DNA of 64,000 bases from Parasponia andersonii (GCA_002914805.1 JXTB01000424.1:219475-283474), one strand, 5' to 3'; shown: positions 11,266-25,920, counted from the stretch's first letter. Numbers and translations: made by a program. The notes: generated by a model from the sequence alone, not told the origin.

Positions 11266-12070
11266 CCTTGCAAAGAATCCAAGAGTTATTCTATTATCAT
11301 AGTTTCTAAATCTTTAGTTTCTTCAATGATAGTAATAATATTCTCGAATTTTAGATCTAATGATCAAAGAATCTTTTCTATGATCATAATTTTTTCTAGT
11401 TTTTCACTATTTCTTTTTATTTGATTCGAAATAGTTAGAACTCTATAATAGAAGTCAGAAACTAACTCAGTATCTGTCATGTGTAATAAATCAAACTCTT
11501 CTCTTAAAGTTTGAAGGCGTACTTTTTAACTTTTTCTTCTCCCTTATTTGAAATTTGAAGTTTGTCCCATGCTTCTTTGGAGGAGATTGCACTTGAGATT
11601 TTCTCAAATCTATCATCATCTAAGCCTTGGTAAATGAGAAAGAGAGCCTTTTTGTCTCTATGTCTTGAGTCTTTTCTTTTAAACTATCCTTTTGTGTTGA
11701 GGATAGTGTCATCTCATCTCTTAGTTCTTTGTAGCCTTTCTCCACTATGTTCCAGACATCATGTGCTCCAAGGAAGACCTTTAATTTTGATAGTCCAATT
11801 ATCAAAGTTATTATCATGGAGTAGTAGAACTTAAAGAGATGTTAAACTGTTGGTAGCTAGAGTGAGATTTTAGAAATTTTGACTACACGGATGGATCCGG
11901 AATTTCAAAAAACGTTAAGATTGACTACTATATTGACTTGGTCAAAGTCAACAGCCAAAGTCAACCACTCAGTCAACGGTTAACGCTGGTCAACAGCGTG
12001 ATCAATAGCTCTGATAGCTTAGTCAATGACTCAGTCAAATGGCTCTGATGGCTCAGTCAATGGCTCTGAC
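11266..12070 (-). pseudogene. Copia-1 gag, N-terminal part
   Basis: Read on the minus strand this gives the Copia gag (UBN2-type) core: KVFLGAHDVWNIVEKGYKE, then an R-L-Q-T-L-R-E-E-F block, RVLTISNQIKRN and IEKILRSLDLKF, ending near LLDSLQ at about 11265. The order and spacing match plant Copia gags. The predicted start is disturbed, because upstream sequence is a repetitive leader and no clear initiator Met remains. The rest of gag continues at 9775 on the other side of the insert. Confidence 0.82.
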
Positions 12071-12081
12071 AACTCGGTCAA
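11921..12081. promoter_or_regulatory. Cluster of eleven W-box cores
   Basis: TTGAC[C/T] or its complement [A/G]GTCAA occurs at 11921, 11933, 11940, 11946, 11959, 11971, 11989, 12021, 12033, 12055 and 12076, eleven times in 161 bases. The W-box is the established target of WRKY factors. The cluster comes from a short, imperfect repeat (CAGTCAA-TGGCTCTGA) in the Copia-1 leader. It lies about 1.2 kb upstream of the CRK start codon. Whether it acts on that gene is inference. Confidence 0.5.
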
Positions 12082-12347
12082 ATGGCTCTGACTCAGCTCA
12101 ACTTAGTGAGTTGAGTTTGTGGCAGCAAATTTCCGATGACTCGTTTAGACTCATTCGAACTCTGATTGGGTTGATTTTTACGGTAGCATATTCGTCTCAT
12201 AGAGCTCTTCGATTTGGTATATAGTAGTAGTATGTTTAGAACAAATGATTAAGACTCTCAATCTTAAGAATTCTTTTCTGATGTGGAAGATTAATTAAAG
12301 TTGCAACCACAAAGCATACTTAGAATTTCAAAAAAACTCATAACCTC

Positions 12348-12360
12348 TTTCTGATACCAC
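12348..12360 (-). promoter_or_regulatory. Copia-1 primer-binding site
   Basis: On the minus strand TGGTATCAGAAAG follows the 5' LTR after a short gap. It matches the start of the plant tRNA-iMet-complementary site TGGTATCAGAGC. This fixes the element's orientation as minus. Confidence 0.85.
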
Positions 12361-12362
12361 TT

Positions 12363-12739
12363 TGTTGGGCATAGGAGATTTTTTAAGGTTAGAAAAGCTA
12401 GAGAGGCTAAGAAAAAAGCTAGAGAGAATTTTGGTGGAAGAGAAGAACTTGTATTACTACTTGAATTGCTTTTTTTTGGTTTGATACAAAATGGGAGGAG
12501 GAACACTCTATTTATATTACTCCAAGGATGATTCTAGATGGTGTAAGAATACTTCATCCAACCTCAAATAACTTAAATAATTATATAATTTAGTAAATAC
12601 AAAAATACTTTAGAAACTTGGATAGTAAACTATGGGCTATTATACACACACAAAATAAACTTAATTCACGATACAAGCCCAAATAACTAAACTACTTATC
12701 TATGGCCTAATGAGTCACAAATAAGTTTATTTTCTTTCA
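12363..12739 (-). repeat. Copia-1 5' LTR (right)
   Basis: It starts TGTTGGGCATAGGAG on the plus strand and ends near TTTATTTTCTTTCA. It is the partner of 5910-6285, with many substitutions and small indels. Its right edge lies about 520 bp from the CRK start codon. Confidence 0.88.
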
Positions 12740-13258
12740 AAAAGTTGACCACAGGTGGAAACAATTCTTGGGGTGGAATTGTGAAATCTACAGCCTAAAC
12801 CTACAGATGCTTGAACCCTGACCTGTCAGAAGTGAGAACTTCCGATAAACGCCTTTGTTGATGTGCTGTGGTCCATATATGCAGTAATTAAGGCTGAAGA
12901 AAGTTTGCTAGGGCGTGTATGCGTATGTCACGTCTCGGTACCCTATAGAAACATTTTTTAAGTCAAAAGGATTCTCCTTAGTTTTTATTTTACTCATATT
13001 ATTGTGCTTTGCATGCCTCATGTACCCAAATTGCAGAACCGAGTAAACACGCCATAAATATACCAGTCCAAAGCCTCAGGATTCAAGGCCAAACCTAGCC
13101 ATTTGGATAACTGAGAACTTTTTCTCATTCTCATTTGTCACGATTCAGAACTAATATTTATTGCAAAGGATTGTAAATTCATCCTTAATTAAGTCCATTA
13201 GTGCATACTTTTCCTTGTAAAAACATACAGGGCAGTAGAAGAATTTCAGCTGAAAAAA
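12740..13258 (+). promoter_or_regulatory. Upstream region of the CRK gene
   Basis: This is the remaining native 5' flank between Copia-1 and the CRK start. A TATA-like AAATATA lies at about 13056-13062, some 200 bases before the ATG. A W-box TTGACC occurs at about 12745-12750, next to the LTR edge. No open frame of note lies here. The transcription start and the TATA assignment are guesses from position. Confidence 0.4.
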
Positions 13259-15897
<2,639 letters not shown>

Positions 15898-16106
15898 TAT
15901 AACTGTTTCAAGTATTTTACCTCAGTAACGAAGCCATTGAATGTACCTCAAACTCATCAAAGTCCTTGCTCTTTTTTTTTTTTTTTTTTTTCACTTTGAA
16001 TGTTGGTTTGATATTTGAGAATTTATTCAAGATATAGATGTTTCTAATTCCAGTGCGTATTTTGGTTTTAATGGAAGTTTTTTCACATTTCAACCTCAGT
16101 TTTTCA
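15898..16106 (+). other. CRK 3' flank
   Basis: About 209 bases separate the CRK stop from Copia-2. They contain a T-run at about 15969-15990. No canonical AATAAA is seen before the transposon, so the native poly(A) site may lie in this short flank or have been displaced by the insertion. Confidence 0.5.
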
Positions 16107-16636
16107 TGTTAGGTAATCGGCTTTGAGAAATAACAATATATAGTTCAAATACGAGTTAAAAAAATTTAAGTAAAATGAAAAAGATAATATACACAGAAGA
16201 TTTAACGTGGTTCACCCAATTTAGGTTACGTCTACGGATAAAACTGTGAAGAATTTCACTATGAAAGGGAGATTACAACTCACTTCTCTCTAATTATAAG
16301 GAGAGAACAAAAGAACTTCTCTCTCTTGAAATAAGAGAAAACACTTTCTCTAAACAATTTAGGAGAAAATAAGTGGGATACTAAGAAAAATTCTTATGCT
16401 TAAATTCTCTCTTAGAAGGGAAGATGATTTAAAATGGGACACAAAACAAGTGATGAAGCCCTCCATATTTATAGAACTTGAAAGGTGGTGTAAACACTAC
16501 CTTTACAATTGCTATTACAGCTGTTCTTTTCACTATTACTATTGCGGCTACCCTTTTTACTATTGCTATTATGGCTAACCTTTTTACTATTCCTATTGCG
16601 GCTAGTTGGTGAGCTATAATTATTGATTTGTTCACA
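16107..16636 (-). repeat. Copia-2 3' LTR (left)
   Basis: It begins TGTTAGGTAATCGGC and ends TTGATTTGTTCACA on the plus strand. It is homologous to 32215-32736, including AACGTGGTTCACCC and the 33-bp repeat near 16500-16605. Confidence 0.9.
16500..16605. repeat. 33-bp minisatellite in the Copia-2 LTR
   Basis: About three to four imperfect units of a TTTACTATTGCTATT-GCGGCTA type motif lie in the U3 part of the LTR. The same array is present in the other LTR at about 32600-32705. Because the unit is a multiple of three, it makes a spurious open frame on the minus strand with an AIVIVKR-like repeat. Confidence 0.75.
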
Positions 16637-18054
16637 TTCTCCTACTTGAAGACTTGATTTTAATCATTTCTTCAAACTTGATACATCTCTCTTTTCTTTG
16701 CTTGTTAATTCTTCGTGATGCTTATGTATTTGTTGCGCCATACGAGAATCTATACTATTGGAACTTACCAGTATTGATTGGTTTAGTTAAAGCAACTGTT
16801 AGTTTCTCCTTAGTATGATTCTTCTTCATGTCCACACTTCTATCTTCTACTACTTCTCGAATAAAGTGATATTGAATACCTATGTGCTTTATCCTGAAAT
16901 GAAATACTGAATTCTTCGTAATGTGCAAGACATTCTGACTGTCATAAAATAGAGAAATCTTTTCTTATTTGTGCCTGAGCTCCTCCAATAACCTTTGAAC
17001 ACAAATAGCCTCTTTACAAGCTTGTGTAGCCACCATGTATTCTGCTTCTATTGTAGATAAAGCCACAACAATTTGTAGTTTCGAAACCCAGCTTACAACT
17101 CCTTCTGCAAGAGAAATACATAGCCTATAGTAGATTTTTGTTTATCAAGATCATCTATAAAACTTGAATCAACATATCCTCTGGCAGTAAATTCTAATCC
17201 TCTATAACATAATGCAGCATCTGAGGTTCCTTTGATATACTTCAGAATCCTCTTCACAATATTCCAATGCTCTCTACCAAGATTCACCATATACTGACTA
17301 ACCGCTCCCACTGCTTATGCAATATCTGGTCTTGTACATGTCATAGTAAACATTAGGCTTCCCACCTACGGTACTCGAGACATCTCCATCCTCTCTGCTT
17401 TATTGCTAAAACATATCCCAGAGCATAACCTGAAGTTAATAAGAAGTTGGGTATAAACTGGCTTACAATCTTACATATTGAAGTATTGCAAAATTTTCTT
17501 TAAATAATTTTTCTGAGAAAGCTAAATCTTCCTATTACCTCTTTCTCAGTGAATTTGTATCCCTAAAATCTTGTTTGTTGGTCCTAAGTCTTTCATATCA
17601 AATTCCCTAGATAACTGTGCCTTTAATTCTTGGATTCTAACTTTATTAGGACTCGTTACCAACATGTCATCCACATAAAATAATAAAATAATGAAATCAC
17701 TATCTTTATCAAATCTCTTGTTTTACCCAAGTTTTATGATGAAGGAATTAAATCTCTTATACCAACACCTCGGTACCTGTTTGAGACCATATAGAGATTT
17801 GTTTCACCTACAAATCAAGTTGTCTTTTCCTGTTTGAGCAAAACCTTGTGGTTGGAGTATGTAAATCTCTTCCTTAAGTTCTCCATGAAGAAAAGTAGTT
17901 TTAACATCAAACTGCTCTAGATATAGGTCAAATATAGCACACATCACCAGAACTACTATAACTATTATCAGTCGAATTACAAGTAAAAATATCTCATTGA
18001 AGTTAATACCTTTTTTCTAAGAATATCCCTCTACCACCAATCTCGCATGTTACC
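16637..18054 (-). pseudogene. Copia-2 RNase H and C-terminal reverse transcriptase (decayed)
   Basis: The minus strand gives the RT palm with an intact YVDD at 17668-17679, followed by REHWNIVKRILKYIKGT and QKSTIGYVF (17311-17093), and a decayed RNase H to about 16730. This is the Tork/TNT1-type arrangement. Frames are interrupted by stops and shifts. The N-terminal part of RT continues at 20059, beyond the solo LTR. A purine tract (AAGTAGGAGAA on the minus strand, about 16637-16647) sits next to the 3' LTR. Confidence 0.85.
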
Positions 18055-20058
18055 TGTAAAAACCTGGATTTTGGAAGGGTAATTTTGACATTTTACCAAT
18101 TTTCCAGATATAATATTGGACAGATTAATTTGCAAAAGAATTGTGCAATAGGACTAAATTGTAATTTTTGGTGGACACAATTGATAGAGATTTGGAATTT
18201 TGGGAACTTATGTGCAATTTTTGAAAAATTACACTACTGAAGTCGAAGCCGCGCTGCCTGTCCTCGGTCGTCGCCATCGCCTGCAATGCCAGAAAAGCTC
18301 CAAAAGGCTAATTCGGATTTTTGGCCGCCAGCGACGATTTCGACCTCCAACTGGGCTCGCTAGATTCATCTCGTCGTAAGGATTGCCAAGGTATATATAT
18401 CTTAACCCTATAATGCCTGAATCAAAAGTTGTTATTTTTGGATATTTTAAGTTTAAGTTTAACTTTTTGATCCGGCGGTTGGATTGTGTTTTTGTTGTCA
18501 TTTTTGGATTGTACTCGAAAAATGGGGAAGTTTGATATATATATTGCCTATGCTTGGTGACCGACACAGAAATCGAGATCGGACGGTCGAGATTTGCCTC
18601 ATTTTGTGTGCCACCAGTCCGGTGTGGGCCCGAACCCGATTGGACAAGTTATATGTCTAACCTAGCTATTTTGGGTGCTAGGAATTCAGTGAAGAGGTCC
18701 GTTTGTGGATTTGAAGCTCCGTTGAGAAGTTAGTTTTTCGCAAGAGGACGATCAAGGGCTTGGAATTGGTAATCGACCCTTCGGACGATCACCAACGACA
18801 CCTTGAGGATTCAATAGCGTAGTATCACTATTTGAGCGAGGAAGGGACTCAATTACCCATGTTTTATATCGTTTTCGAATAAAACTTATTTTCTGCAACA
18901 TATGAAAAAAAAATGTGATTTTTGGTTTTCTTGAACATATGTGATGGGAATTGATTGTATGATGTATACATGTTGTATTGCTATGGGAATTTTCTAAGTA
19001 CAAGTTATTTTGGGTATATTAAAAATGGGGCCGTTATGCTACCCGTATTCTTATAAAACCTAGTATGTTAATTTTATTGAAAAACCCAAGCATGATTATT
19101 TTCACACTTCAATTCTGTATTACACGTTTCATAGGATCATAAATGAGTACCGTGTTAGCATTGTGGGTTTATAGTGTGGCGTTCCGTGCCCCACTGTCGG
19201 TGTAGAGTCCGTAAACCCATGCAGGGTTCTGTTACTTCTGATTACCTCCCCATTTGGTAGGTATAGGCAATTCGATTGCCCCTCTAGGTTTTATAGGCGA
19301 CACATGGATATCCCCTCTGGGTATGGGCTTAGGTGTCAGGTAGGCTGTTAGGCATATTTAATGCCATTATCCTAGGTTTCCACAGATGAGAGGATGTGAG
19401 CTCATGGGTATGATTTGATTTGTGTCATATGCATATGAATTGAATGGTTTTGATTATACTGCTTTATATATATATATATATATATGGATTTCTGGTTTGG
19501 ATTATATATATATGTATGTTTTGGACTAAACTAACCATACAGGAATTCTCCATCACTAAAATATTTTCGACTGGGTAATTGTTTTTCCTACTGGGAATTT
19601 TATGCTCACCCCCCTACCTTCTTCCTCAGGTGGTGTTTAGTGCGACTTAGAAGATCAAGAGGAGTGAGAGGCCATCAAGATTGTAGTTCATCATCTTGGT
19701 AATGCTCGAAGCTTGTCACCATAGTGTTTAGGTTGTTTGGGTTTTGTTTAGCATTGAACCAAGATTACTACACTCTATCTTTGTGTGTGAACTTATGTAT
19801 GCCATTTTGGTGTTTGATTTTTGGCGTGGATGATGATGATACTTGAACTTATATTTGATTTCGTATTTTTAAATAATTATTCGATCTATATTTAATAGTG
19901 TATACGAACTGTGGTTCACGGGATAAAATTCCAAATATCTTATTTAAATAGACCGTTTTATAAAACTAGAACTTTTGACCCTTTTCAAATAAATCAAGAA
20001 ATTTCCCATCTTTGTGAAATTCCCCTTCTACCACTGGCCCGAGCTTTAGGTCATGACA
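18055..20058 (+). mobile_element. Solo LTR of a Tekay-like Gypsy, nested in Copia-2
   Basis: It starts TGTAAAAACCTGG and ends GGTCATGACA, like the LTRs of Gypsy-1 (TGTAAAATCC to TCGTGACA). Inner blocks are shared too, in the same order: CCGTAAACCC-GC-GGGTT, a GCCCCTC block, GTGTCAGGTAG, ATGAGAGGATG, CTAACCAT-CAG, and CTACTGGG followed by TATGCTCACC. It interrupts the Copia-2 RT frame between EQY and ARLVVEGY. No internal region or second LTR is present, so it is a solo LTR made by recombination. The flanks TTACC and ATACT do not form a clean TSD. A TA microsatellite lies at 19465-19485. Confidence 0.85.
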
Positions 20059-22222
20059 ATACTGCTCTACTTGATCATTGCTATCACGCTTGATCTTGTA
20101 GACCCATTTGTTGTCAATGACTTTCCTTCAATATGGTAGCAAAACAAGATCCCATGTCTTTTTCTTGTGAAGGGCTTCAATCTTTTCTTGTATTCTTGTT
20201 ATCTACAGGGATACATTCGGGCTTTTAGTAGCCTCATGGAAAGCTGTTGGCTCTCTATTCTCTGTTAGAAGGTAATATGCAATGTTGCTCTTAGTGACAT
20301 AATCCGAGTGCTATACTGGTGGTCTTCTCTCACGAGTTGATCGATGAATTTCAGAAGCCTCTTCCTCAACTGGTTCTTCTACTTTGTGCTCTGGTGTTGC
20401 TTCAGAAGAATTTGAATCTTCAGCATTCCTTTCTATCTGAACTATAGTACTTTATGGTCTATTATTATCTCTCTTTTCTTGTAGTTTGTTTTTTGTAAAT
20501 ATCACATCTCTGTTGATGATAACTTTATGGGTAGTGGGATCCCATAAGTAGTATCCCTTGATTCTATCAACATATCCCAAAAATACATACTTTATGGACT
20601 TTAAATCTAGTTTTGTGATTTCTTGGGTATTGTATATCACATATATAGGACTTCCAAATATATAAGTGAGAATAATCAGCTGGCTTACCAGTCCATATTT
20701 CTATCGGTGTCTTCAATTAATTCACTATTGATGGAGATCGATTGATCACATAATAGGTAGTTTTGACTGCTTCTATCCCAAATGTCTTGAGTAGACCTAT
20801 AGCTCTCAACATCGCTCTTATTCTTTCCAAAATAAGGTTCTATTCATCTGCTCTGCCACTCCATTTTGTTGAGGAGTGTACACTGCTGTGAACTGCATTT
20901 TGATACCTTCTAGTTGACAGAAGTTCTCAAATTTATCGCTTGTATACTCTCCTCCATTGTCTATCTTCAAACACTTGATCTTCTCTTCAGATTCAAGCTC
21001 TATCTGCGCTTTAAATATTTTGAAGATTGAAAACAAATCCTCCTTCCTCTTTATAGGATACACTTAACATCTCCTGGAGTGATCATCAATAAAAGATACA
21101 AGTATCTAGCTCCACCTAAGGATATCATCAGTGCATACCAAATATCAGAGTGAACCAAGTCTAGAATTTTTTGACTTCTAGAGTTGGATATACTAAACTT
21201 TAATCTATACTGCTTGCTTGTGACACAATGCTCACAAAAGTGTAAAGATATCTTTGTGAGACCAAGAAGCAGCCTTTGTTTAGAGAGAATCTTCAAGCCT
21301 ATTTTCGACATATGACCGAGCTTACGATGCCACATCATCGTTGATTCTTCTCTAGAATTTGTTGAAGTAACTGATGCCTCTACTTCCATCAGTGTATCTC
21401 CTTTAAACATTTACAAATTTACTGCGATCTTCTCTGCTTTCATTACTACAAGCGCACTCTTCATGATCTACATGATCCTATTCTCGACACAAATTTTGCA
21501 ACCAAGGTTATCTAATTTTCCCAACGACAATAGATTTTTCTTCAGGCCTTTCACATGTCGCACCTCTTGAATAGTATGAACAGTGCCATCGTACATCTTC
21601 ATCTTGATGGTGTCAATCCTAGCAATCTCTAAGGCATGATCATTACCCATGAATACAGATCCTCTAGAGACACGTTCATATGTGTGAAACCACTTTCAGT
21701 GAGAAGTCATGTAATATGTTGCTCCTGAATCTATAAACCAAATATTAGTGAGCTACCTTATATGATACAAAACTGTTGATGCTTCGCTGTATAGGATTTT
21801 TCTATCATCTAAAGTACTTGCAATGTTCTCCTAAGCATTTGATGACTCGGGGTCTTTCTCTCTAAAATTTTCGTTCTTCTTGAGTTGCCAACACTCCCTT
21901 TTGACATGCCTTTTTTGCCACAATGATAACATTTTCCATTCTTCTTACTTCTTGACTTTGATATACTATGAATCTGACTCCACTAGGGTCACGTTCTGTT
22001 GATCTCCCTCTCATTATTAGAGCCCCTACTTGTTATGAACTTGCCAATCTGTTTTCTTTGTTCTTATGCCGATTTTCTTTTTCAAGAATAGCAGCTGAAA
22101 GATCGTTGAAAAATAGAGTTGTAGCATTACTGATCATATTTATGATGAATTGATCATATGAATCTGGTAGACTTTGAAGTAAGATTTTTGTACGTTCATT
22201 ATCCTCTATTTTATGCTTCATT
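20059..22222 (-). pseudogene. Copia-2 gag C-terminus, protease, integrase, N-terminal RT (decayed)
   Basis: Read on the minus strand from right to left: gag with LLQSLPDSYDQFIINM (22222-22033), a CYHCGKKG zinc knuckle remnant near 21930, a protease with the D-S-G-A active-site motif near 21725, GAG-pre-integrase MMWHRKLGHM (21350), integrase with KIDNGGEYTS and YTPQQNGVAEQMNRT (21063-20818), and the start of RT with a KWVYKIK block near 20100. The frame is cut by many stops, so no active polyprotein exists. Gag continues without loss at 31676 once Copia-3 and one TSD copy are removed, which confirms the nesting. Confidence 0.88.
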
Positions 22223-23891
22223 TGCTGGAAATTCCGAATCAATAAATCCCGAAAAATGATTTTTCCGAAAACAATTTCTGCAGTTTTGTAAACAAATCAA
22301 GTACACAACGGAATAGGTATTTTAAAATTTTTCATGAAACTTTACAAAACAAAAACATAGGATCGTTGATCTAACATAAATCAATTCATGGATCTTGGTT
22401 TAGATAAAACCTGGAAGTGCTTCACAACAATTGAGCCTTTCCATCTATTTTCTAGAGCCCGTTGAATGATCCGGTGTGTGGGCACCTTCTTGATTCCCAA
22501 TGAGAGATGAGCGAATGATCCGGAAGACGATCTTCGTTCTCCTTGAGTTCACGTCTACGACCATGGGTATCTTTCCCTTAGCGGCCATATACAAACACAA
22601 GACTTCTCCCGCAATGGCTCGTCTCTTTCACTCTCTCTTTTTCTCTTTGTCACACGAAAATGCACAGTTTCTGTGCACGAGTGGTGTGTACAATCCTTAG
22701 AGTGACTTAGGAGAACTTTTCACTTAAGTATTTAAAGAGATATAAATCCTAATGGGCTTATTGGACTCAACTGACCATTCAATTAGTTATTGAGCTATGT
22801 GTGAGCTAGATAGGGGACCTTATGGATCCAAATAGTCTAAGCTCCAATGGGCCAACTACTCATAATCATAATTAACTCTTAATTATGACTGGGCTATATC
22901 CATTAATATTGGGGCACTCCACTATAGGCCTAATATTGCACTCTTAGACTAAATATCATATATCTTCTGTGAAGCTAATTAACACTTTAATTAACTTGAT
23001 CCATTTAGCATATACTACACCTGCAAATATACCCCCGATGTAATGCCGTACTAGTGAGGTGAAATTACCGTCTTATCCCTCTAGTACATATTTACCTTTG
23101 AGTTGTCATTTTTCATCTAATGGATAATAATTGACTACGTTGTTTGTAACTGCCCATACAAACACAGTCAAATTCACAAAGTGAATACCTGACACCTGGT
23201 TTTTTATTATCCAAGTCCTTGAAAAAACTTAAAGTGACACTATATGCATGGTGTCCAAATCATGAAAGACGTTCTCGTCAATTCACAAATCTTATTTTCT
23301 AAGATACCGAATTTCGAACCATATAATCGGAACTAGTGCTTTAGTAAGTCAAAAAGATAAAGCTCATGAAAGTAAGTCCGACATTCACTAGGGTTAAGGT
23401 AATCTTGCAATAGTGCTAGATTAGTGAACAATAGAATATTGAGTTACGGCACTTAACCTCAAATTCTATTTTCACTTGGTCCAGTTCAATGCACTTATTA
23501 CTTTCTTATAACATACGAGTATTTCTATCCAAAGTCAGATACTTCAATGATTGGAGACTTCATCAATTCTGTTGAAATAGACAACACTATATTCTATGGC
23601 AAAATAAAGTATTACATCTTTATTTGCAGAATGCAAACTTTTAATTTAGACATAATGAAATAAATAATTTAGTCTCCCACATGTGAACACTTCACATAAA
23701 CAATTATTTATTACTCATTATTAGTCATGGAAACTTTTAGATATTTGCATAATAGAAAACATAAACATTACATGTATATTATTGGGACATAATATGGAAT
23801 TTAAGAATAACAAATAGATAACACTTAAATTCAATAAACACTGTTTAAAATGCCAAACAAAGAAACTACTTTCTAGGGCATATTCCCAACA
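22223..23891 (-). repeat. Copia-3 3' LTR (left)
   Basis: It begins TGCTGGAAATTCCG and ends GGGCATATTCCCAACA on the plus strand. It aligns with 30007-31675 without visible large gaps and has the same length of 1669 bases. Confidence 0.93.
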
Positions 23892-23906
23892 ATCTCCCAC
23901 TTGCCC
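23892..23906 (-). promoter_or_regulatory. Copia-3 polypurine tract
   Basis: On the minus strand GGCAAGTGGGAGAT directly precedes the TGTTGGG end of the left LTR. This is the expected plus-strand primer site. Confidence 0.75.
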
Positions 23907-25920
23907 TTTAAAGCAGACGTGATATATCACGTAGTCCCATTCCTTTTAGGTGATCCTCAAATACTTTGACTGCTAAAGATTTAGTAAACAGATCAGTAAG
24001 GTTCTTCTGCTAAGGCTATCTTTCTCGCTATAGTGTCTCACTATTAGGGTTAACATATAACAAAAGGTTGATCCTCTGGAGTATAATTTCATATCAAGCA
24101 TCTGAATTAATATATCTTACATAAGTTAGATCTTTCTCCAGAATAGACAAGCATATAGTTCCTATTTCTCTGAAGATACTTAAGGATACACTTGACTATA
24201 ACTCTATGTTCAGGTTCTGGATTGGATTAGTAACAACTTACTATTCCAGCAGCATAATAAATATCATGCTATTGTGCTAACCAAATTCTTATTGATGATT
24301 GTTATCCTATATCATTCCTAATGATTTAGTATATCATCAATATATATACATCAGAAAAAATCACTTTGCTGCCCATAATTTTTTATTGATACAAGATTCG
24401 TCTATGTATCGATCAAATCGATAAATTCTAGACAAATGCTTAAGTCTATAAATTAGATCTCCAAAGTTTCACAGACTTTACTTTCTTGGCCTTTTTTAAT
24501 GAATCTCTCTGGCTGTACCTTTTAGATATAATCGTCAAAATTGCAATTCAGGAAAGTTATCTTGACGCCCATTTACTATATCCCATAATTAAGAGATACG
24601 AATATGGAAAAGGGTATATGAATAGACTTGATCATAACAATAGAATAGACATTCTTTCTGTATATAATCTTTATGCAACTAACTTGCCTTGACAATCTTT
24701 ACTTTCCTGTCTATTCCTTTTTTTCTCTTGTAGACTAATTTACACCTAAAAGGTTTTACCCCTCCAGGTGGATCTATAAGATCCCAGATTCTATTAGAAT
24801 ACATAGACTCTAATATAAATTCTATTGCTTTTTGCCAAATATCTATATCAATATCATCTATTTCCTCTTAGTAGATAAAGTAATCAGATTCTAGGTTATA
24901 GGACTCTCTTATTTCCAAATATCTTCCAGATTGTCTCACAATCCTCCCACTATAATGAGGGTCTGATATATGTTGATCTTCTAGTGATTTATCGTTCCTA
25001 AGTGCTTACTCTAATCTATCTTTCATAGATAGGCTGATTACATCATCAGTTAGCTTCTCAAGAAATAACTTACTTTGGGGTCGTAATAATGAATAATTGA
25101 ACAACAACTTAATCATGGCCAAAAATTTTCATTGTCTATGAGATATTCCTAAGAATTCTCTATAGAGGTATTCAACGCTTCGTCCAATCGATGAGTCTTT
25201 ATACTTTTCCTAATTACCTTTTGGTTTCTGCTTTTAATTCTTTGAATTTTTCGAAAGAATTCAATTAGCAGTAATATTAGGTAAACATAACAAAATTTTT
25301 GAATAATCATTCATAATGATATATTCAAAACCTCATTGAGCTTGATTGCTCAAGGACCTGTAGACAACAATATGTACTATTTTTAAATATTCTTGTACTC
25401 TTAGGTCTTTTTAAACAAAGGACTATTTAGTCATTTTACCTTCCAGATAAGATTCGCAGATTGATGAATATATGGTTTCTAACAAGTTTAGATGTCTATC
25501 CTTAACCAATCTTTGGATCATATTTAGGTTAATATAACCGAAGTATAAATATATTTTATTCTTAGTACTTACTCACTTTCTTATGAATAGATTTATCATG
25601 TTCAATCTCATCATTATTAGTATTATACAATAAGAATAATTTAGGTCAACAAAAATGTCATTTAGCGCAATTAAGAATATTATTCTTTCACATAGAAACT
25701 TTTTCGTTGAGACAAACAGAATAATATCGTTTCATCAAGTATGAAACAAAAATCAAAATTTTCTTAAATGCTTGACAATTTTTAATGTCCTAATTTTTAA
25801 ATTCATCAAACATGAATTTAAATATTTCTCATTTTATGTATAGACACTATAGCTATTATAGTCCTTACTCTTAGTGAACTTGTCTTCACTGAACCCCTTG
25901 GTTTCCTAGTACCCTTTGCA
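23907..25920 (-). pseudogene. Copia-3 pol: integrase, RT, RNase H (heavily decayed)
   Basis: The minus strand retains scattered Copia blocks. From right to left they are ICESYLEGKMTK (integrase zinc-binding region, about 25450), a KPLRSDRGGEY-like integrase remnant near 25200, SMYSNRIWDLIDPPGGVKPF followed by CKLVYKRKKG (RT start, about 24830-24730), a YIDDIL-type RT motif near 24325-24345, PEPEHRVIVKCILKYLQ (about 24225-24150), and the tail TKSLAVKVFEDHLKGMGL (about 23990-23930). Stops interrupt every block and parts of RT and RNase H appear deleted. No open frame longer than about 70 codons remains on the coding strand. Confidence 0.8.

Larger units (their letters stand above)
5910..12739 (-). 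mobile_element. Copia-1: old Copia LTR retrotransposon carrying a host gene fragment
   Basis: This is a minus-strand Ty1/Copia element bounded by two related LTRs of about 376 bp (5910-6285 and 12363-12739). A tRNA-iMet-type primer-binding site lies next to the right LTR, and a G-rich polypurine tract next to the left LTR. Decayed gag, integrase, reverse transcriptase and RNase H follow in Copia order from right to left. The gag is split by an insert of about 1.5 kb (9776 to about 11265) that includes exons of an AARE gene. Flanks ACACG and AAAAG match at only three of five bases, so the TSD is eroded. Many stops and frameshifts and divergent LTRs show an old insertion. It separates the CRK pseudo-exon from the intact CRK gene. 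Confidence 0.88.

Noticed and set aside
12348-12360. Possible tRNA gene from tRNA-like sequence at primer-binding sites (also 29991, 38851, 57843, 62911)
   Set aside because: Only the short sequence complementary to the tRNA 3' end is present next to LTRs. No cloverleaf can be formed, and these are primer-binding sites.
16429-16635. Open frame with a repeated AIVIVKR-like peptide
   Set aside because: It comes from the 33-bp minisatellite in the Copia-2 LTR; the related frame at 32615-32812 is the same LTR repeat.
18229-19003. Minus-strand open frames near 18.2-19.0 kb
   Set aside because: They lie within the Gypsy solo LTR and have no recognised domain.
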